Shown: in pieces, positions 1 to 5,577 of the stretch
Numbering within the stretch: the stretch's first letter is position 1
How the letters are laid out: each line of letters opens with the position of its first letter
From: Candidatus Thorarchaeota archaeon
Lineage (GTDB): Archaea; Asgardarchaeota; Thorarchaeia; Thorarchaeales; Thorarchaeaceae
Reading direction: 5' to 3'
Assembly: GCA_016840245.1 (NCBI GenBank)
Contig: JAEOST010000204.1
Coordinates: forward strand, 1 to 6,040
Length of the DNA: 6,040 nucleotides
Translations under genes and position numbers: made by a program
Notes under the pieces: generated by a model
Database searches by the model: none
The model's input: the letters and a program-made list of their open reading frames with translations, nothing else
What the model was told of the DNA's origin: nothing

Positions 1-1
1 A

Positions 2-421
2 AGTACACGCGTATCCGGACTACTTGCATGTAAAACTGGGCTAGATCCCTTTGAGGTTGTACACAGATTGACGGAGTTTGCTGTTGAAAATCCCTATCAG
101 TTCCGCTTTGCTATAAAATTCGTACCACTTGAGAGATGCGTTCCTTCCGAGATTGATGAGATTGTAAAAGCAGTGACTGAACTGCGTGATAAAATTGGCG
201 AAGATGATACATTCAGAATCACAGTCAAACGACGACATACTACTCTAGAGAATATAGATGTGGTCGAAGCAGCTGCAGAGGTCATATCACGGACTGTCAA
301 TCTGGATAATCCGGACTGGACTGTCTGGATAGAGATTGTAGGTGAATGGACAGGAGTATCTGTACTTGATCGTAGGGACGACATATTATCTATTATGACC
401 ATGCGTGATGACCAGTACTAG
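2..421 (+). CDS. Tan1-like THUMP domain RNA-binding protein (5' truncated by window edge)
   Basis: The reading frame is open from base 2 to the TAG at 419-421, so the gene begins left of the window; the TTG at 68 is only an internal Leu. The visible 139 residues resemble the C-terminal THUMP domain of Tan1/THUMPD1 (archaeal COG1818 type): a GLL..KTGLDPFEVV segment, then NPYQFRFAIKFVPLE, a TFRITVKRRHT strand, and NPDWTVWIEIVGEWTGVSVL just before the stop. THUMP domains bind the acceptor-end region of tRNA. In eukaryotes Tan1 is the tRNA adaptor for the acetyltransferase Kre33/NAT10, which makes ac4C in tRNA-Ser and tRNA-Leu; the same role here is inferred. The THUMP domain ends at the C-terminus, which fits a stand-alone Tan1-type protein better than THUMP methyltransferases or ThiI, where catalytic domains follow. 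It converges on cgi121 with a 6-bp gap. Confidence 0.8.
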   Translation, partial: STRVSGLLACKTGLDPFEVVHRLTEFAVENPYQFRFAIKFVPLERCVPSEIDEIVKAVTELRDKIGEDDTFRITVKRRHTTLENIDVVEAAAEVISRTVNLDNPDWTVWIEIVGEWTGVSVLDRRDDILSIMTMRDDQY

Positions 422-427
422 AGAGTC

Positions 428-1036
428 CTATGTATCCAGAGCCACCATTGAAACTCTACTTGTTATGCAACGGACTAATGCGTCAATACATTCCAATCTA
501 TCAGTTGATGTACCGAAGGTGTCTAGTTCAGTTTCTTTGATATCATAGTGTTCCATTATTTGAGCGAATTTCTTGTCATCAACTTCGAACAATGGATCAA
601 TTTCACATCCAACCTTTTTGATAAGCCGATGAGCGACATCCTGAACATCAGATTCGCTCTTTCCAATAATTAGAAGCACAATCTTCTCAAGAACATCACT
701 AAGGCCATGTGTTTCCATTGCCCGGCCAATTTGTCTCTGTCCAGACGCGTAGACCAGAACCTCAAGTCCCAGTCCTCTTGATATCAAGTAATCTCCGTTC
801 CACGCGTTAAGAGCATTCTGAGCCGCTGAAACAAGATGGATTGCATTCAGAACAAGTTGGGAATTCATGAATTGAACAGCTTCAACACGTTTCCCCTCTT
901 CATTCGCTAGACTGACTAGTTCATCAGTTTTCAACCTGTGTTCGTTTTGAATCTCAGATATTCCTAAGAACAAATCCCCCGACTCTGAAGAGAGAATTTC
1001 GACTATCACATAATCCACTCTCTGCGTTAGACTCAC
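428..1036 (-). CDS. cgi121: KEOPS complex subunit Cgi121
   Basis: This 202-residue protein matches the Cgi121/TPRKB family. Cgi121 is a non-catalytic subunit of KEOPS (with Kae1, Bud32 and Pcc1), which transfers threonylcarbamoyl to A37 of ANN-decoding tRNAs to make t6A. It binds Bud32 and, in archaea, helps recruit the tRNA 3' end. Diagnostic parts are QFMNSQLVLNAIHLVSAAQNAL (residues about 55-76), the core LEVLVYASGQRQIGRAM (about 91-107) followed by HGL, and a C-terminal half (113-202) with the family's alternating strand/helix pattern ending in a hydrophobic VSMVAL strand. At 202 residues it is longer than the roughly 150 residues of small archaeal homologues, mostly by an extra N-terminal stretch. 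The start is GTG at 1036: the frame has a stop three codons upstream, and the GTGA overlap with the upstream phosphoribosyltransferase stop suggests translational coupling. No clear Shine-Dalgarno precedes it. Confidence 0.88.
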   Translation of the reverse strand: MSLTQRVDYVIVEILSSESGDLFLGISEIQNEHRLKTDELVSLANEEGKRVEAVQFMNSQLVLNAIHLVSAAQNALNAWNGDYLISRGLGLEVLVYASGQRQIGRAMETHGLSDVLEKIVLLIIGKSESDVQDVAHRLIKKVGCEIDPLFEVDDKKFAQIMEHYDIKETELDTFGTSTDRLECIDALVRCITSRVSMVALDT

Positions 1037-1614
1037 AGACGTTTAATGAAGTAATCAACTACAGTAGGGTCAAACCCAACTTCAAAGACAAGTTTGTCAC
1101 GTATCTCAATGGGTGTTAACTTTGGATTTTCATCTTTGAATATCTTGACAAGCGCGATTATTGACTCACGATTTTCCCAAGGATAGACAGTCCACTTGTC
1201 AGTCTTTACAAGGTAGAAATCGGGTGTTATTCGAGAGGTTGGTTTCAGATGAAGTACTGCGGACTTGATCTCTTTGGCGCCAAGTGCCTTGACATGCTCA
1301 ACTGCATGATAGAGACTCTCACCAGTATCAGCAACCTCGTCCACTATGAGAACTCTCTTACCTTCCATTCCACCCATTATAGGCTGGACAATCTTTGGCT
1401 CCTTTCCTCTAACCCCGACGTCTGTATAGTATTCAATACGGACATTCATCATCTGGTCATTGTAAAGTACATCTGAGAGAATCCTTGCAGGAATCCAACC
1501 ACCTCTGGCTATTCCTACAATTAGCTCAGGACTAAAACCACTCTTTACAATGAGTTCTGATAGACGGAGTGTCAGATTGTAGATATATTCCCATGAATGT
1601 ATTTCATACTCCAT
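1033..1614 (-). CDS. Purine-type phosphoribosyltransferase (hypoxanthine/xanthine/guanine PRT-like)
   Basis: A 193-residue type I phosphoribosyltransferase, a cytosolic enzyme class that joins a base to PRPP. The PRPP-binding signature VLIVDEVADTGESL is at residues 88-101. An early loop VGIARGGWIPAR (33-44) is typical of 6-oxopurine PRTs, and KWTVYPWE (140-147) resembles the base-contacting hood of xanthine/guanine-type archaeal and bacterial enzymes (COG2236-like). Residues 148-193 form a predicted helical tail beyond the core fold. The likely role is purine salvage, but the base specificity cannot be read from sequence. The ATG start at 1614 is preceded by TTGAGGAACA, with GAGG as a modest ribosome binding site. 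It is the first gene of a two-gene unit: its TGA overlaps the GTG of cgi121. No functional tie to KEOPS is established. A regulatory PRT-fold protein is a less likely alternative because the PRPP motif looks intact. Confidence 0.85.
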   Translation of the reverse strand: MEYEIHSWEYIYNLTLRLSELIVKSGFSPELIVGIARGGWIPARILSDVLYNDQMMNVRIEYYTDVGVRGKEPKIVQPIMGGMEGKRVLIVDEVADTGESLYHAVEHVKALGAKEIKSAVLHLKPTSRITPDFYLVKTDKWTVYPWENRESIIALVKIFKDENPKLTPIEIRDKLVFEVGFDPTVVDYFIKRL

Positions 1615-1642
1615 TGTTCCTCAACCATAGTATAGCCTTGTT

Positions 1643-1660
1643 TCACTACCACCAAAGTGA
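1643..1660. repeat. Short inverted repeat TCACT-N8-AGTGA, possible operator
   Basis: Five-base perfect arms with an 8-bp spacer lie in the divergent region between the phosphoribosyltransferase gene and hutI. They sit just downstream (minus strand) of the candidate TATA element at 1663-1668, where an archaeal repressor could act. The arms are short and could arise by chance; no regulator gene is in the window. Confidence 0.2.
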
Positions 1661-1662
1661 CA

Positions 1663-1668
1663 TATTAA
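1663..1668 (-). promoter_or_regulatory. Candidate TATA element for the phosphoribosyltransferase-cgi121 operon
   Basis: On the minus strand the sequence reads CCTTAATATG, with TTAATA at 1668-1663, about 54 nt before the ATG. Archaeal TATA elements lie roughly 25-30 nt before the transcript start, so this would give a leader of about 25-30 nt, with room for the GAGG ribosome binding site. The assignment rests on position and base composition only. Confidence 0.3.
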
Positions 1669-1694
1669 GGAACCGCATAATTCTTGATAGGAAC

Positions 1695-1700
1695 CTAAAT
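1695..1700 (+). promoter_or_regulatory. Candidate TATA element for hutI
   Basis: CTAAAT begins 43 nt upstream of the hutI ATG. The same hexamer begins 43 nt upstream of the aldo/keto reductase ATG at 4750, in a similar context (GAAC- versus GAATA-). With normal archaeal spacing it predicts a leader of roughly 12-18 nt, enough for the weak GTGG ribosome binding site at 1728-1731. Confidence 0.35.
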
Positions 1701-1737
1701 CAAGGACCATAACCTCTCAATCTTTCCGTGGTAAGCC

Positions 1738-3003
1738 ATGAAAGCAGACCTTCTTCTCACACACATTGGCCAAGTCGCAACCCTTGATGGCTTCAGTAAG
1801 ACTCCAAAGAAAGGTGGAGAGATGATGGACCTAGGCATCCAAGAGAGTGGTGCAATAGCCATAGCTGACGGAAAAATCATCGCTGTTGGCAGTGTGAGTG
1901 ATGTTGAAGCCCAGCTTGAGAATCTGGATGATGTTCCAACCATCGAGTTTCCAAATATGCTAGCTATTCCTGGCTTTGTTGATAGTCATACTCATCTCGT
2001 ATTTGGGGGGTCTCGTGAGAAAGACTTTGCAATGAAGTTGCAAGGGAAGTCATACATGGAGATTCTTGACGCTGGAGGAGGTATCCTGAATACTCTGAAA
2101 GCGACACGGGCAGCTTCAAGAGATGAACTATGCAGCTCTGCATTCTCCTACGCAGACAGTATGCTTGGAAGTGGAACAACCTGTGTAGAGGCAAAGAGTG
2201 GGTACGGTCTCGATATTGAGAATGAGATGAAGATGCTATTTGCAATTCAAGACCTACGCAAGAAGATTCCCATGATCATCCCCGCCACTTTCATGGGTGC
2301 ACATGCAGTACCTCCCGAATACAAGGGAAGACCAGACGACTATGTGGACCTTCTGATCAATGAGATGATTCCAGCTGTTGAGAAGCAAGGCATTGCGGAG
2401 TTCTGTGATGTATTCTGTGAAAAAGGTGTCTTCGAGGTAGAACAATCTAGGAATATTCTACGTGCGGCTAGTTGCTCTGGTATGAAGTTGAAGGTGCATG
2501 CAGACGAAATCGTTCAACTTGGCGGTGCTGAGTTGGCTGCTGAGGTTCGGGCGGTATCAGCAGATCACCTACTAATGGCATCAGATGAGGGTCTTGAAGC
2601 CATGAGCAAGGTAGGGACAATAGCAACATTACTACCTGGAACTGCGTTTAGTCTAGATACGGACTATGCAGACGCTCGTAAGATGATTGACATGGAATTA
2701 CCAGTGGCTCTTGCAACGGATTTCAATCCAAATTGCGCGAATGAGTCTATGTTCTTCACTATCGCATTGGCCTGCTACAAAATGAAGATGCATCCCAGAG
2801 AGGCACTCTCTGCTGCAACAATCAATGGTGCTCATGCTGTATCCCGTGCAAAGGAGATTGGGAGCATTGAGGTTGGTAAGAGGGCAGATATTACTGTCCT
2901 TGAGTGTCCAAATCCTGAGTATCTAAGCTATAGGTTTGGAGTCAACCTTGTACACACAGTTATTGTCAACGGAGAAGTTACGCATACCAGACTTGGACCG
3001 TGA
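1738..3003 (+). CDS. hutI: Imidazolonepropionase
   Basis: HutI hydrolyses 4-imidazolone-5-propionate to N-formimino-L-glutamate, step 3 of histidine degradation, in the cytosol. The 421 residues are close to family length (about 405-420). It has the amidohydrolase fold: an N-terminal beta segment with a PKKGGEMMDLGI stretch (23-34), then PGFVDSHTHLVFGGSRE (78-94), whose His84 and His86 are metal ligands and Arg93 a substrate contact. Further family motifs are AGGGI (112-116), EAKSGYGLD (151-159), TFMGAHAVP (184-192, His189), VHADE (253-257, metal ligand His254 and catalytic Glu257), ADHL (275-278, His277) and ATDFNPN (326-332, metal ligand Asp328). All expected active-site residues are present. 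The ATG at 1738 is chosen because the N-terminal strand MKADLLL is what the family shows; a weak GTGG lies just upstream. The gene has its own upstream region and converges on hutH with an 11-bp gap, so the two are not co-transcribed. Confidence 0.96.
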   Translation: MKADLLLTHIGQVATLDGFSKTPKKGGEMMDLGIQESGAIAIADGKIIAVGSVSDVEAQLENLDDVPTIEFPNMLAIPGFVDSHTHLVFGGSREKDFAMKLQGKSYMEILDAGGGILNTLKATRAASRDELCSSAFSYADSMLGSGTTCVEAKSGYGLDIENEMKMLFAIQDLRKKIPMIIPATFMGAHAVPPEYKGRPDDYVDLLINEMIPAVEKQGIAEFCDVFCEKGVFEVEQSRNILRAASCSGMKLKVHADEIVQLGGAELAAEVRAVSADHLLMASDEGLEAMSKVGTIATLLPGTAFSLDTDYADARKMIDMELPVALATDFNPNCANESMFFTIALACYKMKMHPREALSAATINGAHAVSRAKEIGSIEVGKRADITVLECPNPEYLSYRFGVNLVHTVIVNGEVTHTRLGP

Positions 3004-3014
3004 ATAGAGCCTAC

Positions 3015-4547
3015 TCAGACTTCGAATAGATTGCCAGTCACTGCTTCAACGGAAGCCACTATCTCTCCAGCTTCTATCAATTCACGAATAGACTCTATAT
3101 CCAGGTGAAGTGGTCGGTCATCTTCAAGATAGAGTACTTTCTCACGAATTACAGAGTGAGCTGACTGTAATGGTTCGGAGGTCTTCAATGGAGCCAGAAG
3201 ATCAAGCCCTTGTGCAGCACACAAATATTCGATAGCAATTACGTTCTTCACATTGTTTAGGATGGTCATCGCCTTTCTTGCAGCAATTGTTCCCATACTC
3301 ACATGATCTTCTTGGTCTGCACTGGTTGGAATCGAGTCTACACTTGCAGGATGAGCCAAGACCTTGTTTTCAGAAACTAGAGCTGCGGCGGTATATTGGA
3401 CCATCATCATCCCTGACTCGAGTCCACCCTCAGTTGTGAGAAAGGCAGACAAGCCACTGAGCTTTGGATTCACCAGTCTATTGATTCGCCTCTCGGATAT
3501 ATTGGCCATTTCAGCTAACGCAATTCCCAGAAAGTCCATCACCAATGCAACTGGTTGACCGTGGAAGTTGCCTCCTGATATTACATCTCCATCCTCACTG
3601 AATACAAGGGGATTGTCTGTTACTGAGTTGATCTCAGTTTCAAGTACACTTCGTACATATCTAATGGTATCAAGAGTTGCACCTAGCACCTGAGGTATGC
3701 AACGGAGAGAATAAGCATCCTGGACCTTCCCACACTCTGCATGTGATTGGTTGATCTCACTATCTCTGAGAATTTCCCTGAGAGCCTTCGCAAAATCGAT
3801 CTGCCCCTCATGAGGTCGAATTGCATGGATTCGTTCATCAAATGCCATCCGTGTTCCCTTGAGGGCCTCAAGTGTCATAGCAGCAGCCACTGAGGCGTCA
3901 CGAACCAGGGCCATTCCATCATGGACTGTGAAGACACCAACTGAGGACATCGGTTGGGTTCCATTGATTAATGCAACACCCTCTTTTGCTTGAAGTATTA
4001 GGGGCTTGATGCCAGCCTTCTTCAGTGCCTTGGCACCTTCTAGTTCAGCGCCCTTGTAGATTGCTCTTCCTTCACCAATGAGTACCAGAGCCATGTGCGC
4101 GAGAGGGGCAAGATCTCCACTGGAGCCAACAGAACCCTGTTCAGGAACAATCGGTGTCACATGTTTGTTCAACAGTTCGAGAAGGGTCTCGATTACCTCA
4201 ATTCTGATACCAGAATACCCCTTTGTCAGTGCATTAGCCCTCAGTAACATCATCCCGCGGACTATCTCATCAGAGAAGGCGGGACCAACACCCACACTAT
4301 GACTTCGAATCAGATTCACTTGTAGAGTTGCCAGATCCTCTTCACCAATCGAGACACTGGCTAGGTCTCCAAAACCTGTATTGACTCCATAGACAACGCG
4401 ACCCTCTTTAATTGCTGATTCTATAACTTCACGGCACTCGAGTATTCGCTTCTTTGCAGATTCTGCCAGGAAGACTGGTTCATTGTATCGTGCAACCTGA
4501 ACAACATCCTCTATCGTGAGGCTTTCACCATCAATCTCCACAACCAT
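3015..4547 (-). CDS. hutH: Histidine ammonia-lyase (histidase), MIO triad Ser-Ser-Gly
   Basis: HutH deaminates L-histidine to trans-urocanate and ammonia, the first step of histidine degradation, in the cytosol as a tetramer. I start it at the ATG at 4547, giving 510 residues. This ATG has a strong GGTGAT ribosome binding site 4 nt upstream, and the resulting numbering matches Pseudomonas putida histidase: Tyr53, His83, the MIO triad at 142-144, Asn195, then Tyr279, Arg282, Phe328 and Glu413, each one below the reference. The frame stays open to a TTG at 4592, but those 15 extra residues have no family support and no good ribosome binding site. The MIO-forming sequence is GSVGSSGDLAPLAH (138-151), with Ser142 where most histidases have Ala; Ser is allowed in the family signature. 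Other motifs are YGVNTGFG (53-60), TDNPLVF (310-316) and QEDHVSMG (412-419). His83, Glu413 and the adjacent hutI favour histidase over Phe or Tyr ammonia-lyase. Confidence 0.96.
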   Translation of the reverse strand: MVVEIDGESLTIEDVVQVARYNEPVFLAESAKKRILECREVIESAIKEGRVVYGVNTGFGDLASVSIGEEDLATLQVNLIRSHSVGVGPAFSDEIVRGMMLLRANALTKGYSGIRIEVIETLLELLNKHVTPIVPEQGSVGSSGDLAPLAHMALVLIGEGRAIYKGAELEGAKALKKAGIKPLILQAKEGVALINGTQPMSSVGVFTVHDGMALVRDASVAAAMTLEALKGTRMAFDERIHAIRPHEGQIDFAKALREILRDSEINQSHAECGKVQDAYSLRCIPQVLGATLDTIRYVRSVLETEINSVTDNPLVFSEDGDVISGGNFHGQPVALVMDFLGIALAEMANISERRINRLVNPKLSGLSAFLTTEGGLESGMMMVQYTAAALVSENKVLAHPASVDSIPTSADQEDHVSMGTIAARKAMTILNNVKNVIAIEYLCAAQGLDLLAPLKTSEPLQSAHSVIREKVLYLEDDRPLHLDIESIRELIEAGEIVASVEAVTGNLFEV

Positions 4548-4551
4548 AAGG

Positions 4552-4557
4552 ATCACC
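4552..4557 (-). promoter_or_regulatory. Strong Shine-Dalgarno deciding the hutH start
   Basis: Read on the minus strand this is GGTGAT, complementary to the conserved ATCACC near the 3' end of archaeal 16S rRNA, followed by CCTT and then ATG at 4547. It is the best ribosome binding site in the window and rules against the longer TTG-initiated reading (4592), for which it would lie inside the coding region. Confidence 0.75.
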
Positions 4558-4604
4558 ACAGGACTCGTTATACTGGGATGTATTGAGTGCAAACATGGAC
4601 GTCA

Positions 4605-4610
4605 CTTTAG
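4605..4610 (-). promoter_or_regulatory. Candidate TATA element for hutH
   Basis: On the minus strand the AT-rich run GATAATTACTAAAG includes CTAAAG at 4610-4605, 63 nt before the ATG, similar to the CTAAAT hexamer before hutI and the aldo/keto reductase gene. It would imply a leader of about 35 nt. A TATAAC at 4573-4568 is closer to the start, but would give an almost leaderless transcript that loses the strong ribosome binding site. This is a tentative choice. Confidence 0.2.
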
Positions 4611-4706
4611 TAATTATCGTTGAAACTAAGAATTGTTATAGTGAGTATTCTTGTTCTTCTCCAGGGGACCTTCTGAAGTAAATTGCGCATCTTGTCCATC
4701 CGAATA

Positions 4707-4712
4707 CTAAAT
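4707..4712 (+). promoter_or_regulatory. Candidate TATA element for the aldo/keto reductase gene
   Basis: The sequence GAATACTAAATAGG contains CTAAAT beginning 43 nt upstream of the ATG, the same hexamer at the same distance as before hutI. Predicted leader length is about 12-18 nt. It lies in the 202-bp divergent region shared with hutH. Confidence 0.4.
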
Positions 4713-4749
4713 AGGCAGCTTTGTCCAATTCAAGTGTGGGCACGTAATA

Positions 4750-5577
4750 ATGACCCTGACAATCAAGTCTCGTGTAAAATTGAACAATGGTGTTGAAATC
4801 CCAATCTTGGGCTTGGGCACATACCTTTCAGGTGCAAGTCGTATGACACAGACTGCAATCCTACATGCACTTGGTGCTGGATATCGTCACTTCGATACCG
4901 CAAAGTTCTATCGCAATGAGGAGGATATAGGAGAGGCAATCAGGCAATCTGGTGTACCAAGAGACGACATATTCTTGACTACCAAACTGTGGAACAGTGA
5001 CCAGGGTTATGACTCAGCCATCGCCGCATGTAATCAGAGCCTACAGAAACTAAGAGTAGACTACATAGATTTGTACCTGATACATTGGCCAGTGACAGAC
5101 ATTCGGATGGAGAGTTGGAAGGCCATGGAAACATTGCTTGAGGAGGGAAAGTGTAGAGCCATTGGTGTGTGTAACTACACTATCAAACATCTCAAAGAAC
5201 TACTCAACAACGCAGATATTGTACCTGCTGTGAATCAGGTTGAGTTCCATCCATTCCTCTACCAGAAGGCGCTCCTAGATTTCTGCAGAGAGAACGGGAT
5301 TCAGTTAGAGGCATACAGTCCATTCGCCAAGGGTAGAAAGTTGAATGAGCCCATACTTGCATCAATTGGTGAGCACTACAATAAGACGCCAGCTCAGGTT
5401 CTCGTTCGCTGGGCATTAGAGCATAGACTAGTTGTGATTCCAAAATCATCAAAGAAGCAGAGGATTCGTGAGAATGCAGATGTATTCAACTTCTCGATAA
5501 CTCCAGAGGATATGACGGTTCTCAATGTACTAGATGAGAACTACAGAAGTGCATGGGATCCTACGTTCGAGGTCTAG
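4750..5577 (+). CDS. Aldo/keto reductase (AKR5-like, 2,5-diketo-gluconate reductase type)
   Basis: A 275-residue cytosolic NADPH-dependent oxidoreductase of the aldo/keto reductase superfamily, a single TIM barrel of usual length. The catalytic tetrad is intact: Asp49 in RHFDTAKFYRNE, Tyr54, Lys79 in LTTKLWN and His112 in LYLIHWP. Family signatures follow: GVCNY (139-143), NQVEFHP (162-168), AYSPFAKG (188-195) and the cofactor-phosphate motif VIPKSSKKQRIREN (229-242), whose Lys232, Ser233, Arg238 and Asn242 are the usual NADPH contacts. The length and motif forms are those of the microbial AKR5-like group, which reduces aldehydes, methylglyoxal or keto sugars; the physiological substrate cannot be inferred. 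The ATG at 4750 starts a normal N-terminus (VKLNNGVEIPILGLGT at 9-24) although its ribosome binding site is weak. It diverges from hutH. Its TAG overlaps the stop of the convergent phosphoesterase gene within the palindrome CTAG. Confidence 0.93.
   Translation: MTLTIKSRVKLNNGVEIPILGLGTYLSGASRMTQTAILHALGAGYRHFDTAKFYRNEEDIGEAIRQSGVPRDDIFLTTKLWNSDQGYDSAIAACNQSLQKLRVDYIDLYLIHWPVTDIRMESWKAMETLLEEGKCRAIGVCNYTIKHLKELLNNADIVPAVNQVEFHPFLYQKALLDFCRENGIQLEAYSPFAKGRKLNEPILASIGEHYNKTPAQVLVRWALEHRLVVIPKSSKKQRIRENADVFNFSITPEDMTVLNVLDENYRSAWDPTFEV

Noticed and set aside
41..238. 65-codon minus-strand open frame at the left edge
   Set aside because: It lies opposite the open and recognisable THUMP reading frame; the product looks random.
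97..402. 101-codon minus-strand open frame across the THUMP gene
   Set aside because: It mirrors a frame that matches a known domain on the plus strand, and its own translation is Ser/Thr-rich with no family features.
68..421. TTG at 68 as the start of a 117-residue protein
   Set aside because: The frame continues open to the window edge and the upstream codons (GLLACKTGLDPFEVV) fit the THUMP protein, so the gene is simply truncated.
1249..1476. 75-codon plus-strand frame inside the phosphoribosyltransferase gene
   Set aside because: It covers the antisense of the PRPP-binding region and has no recognisable features, so it is a shadow of the conserved gene.
1964..2445. Minus-strand frames antisense to hutI
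   Set aside because: hutI is complete with all catalytic motifs in this stretch; the antisense translations show no domain.
4548..4749. Possible small gene, riboswitch or small RNA in the hutH-aldo/keto reductase spacer
   Set aside because: I saw no open frame with a ribosome binding site, no strong hairpin and no known riboswitch core; the spacer is explained by two divergent promoters.
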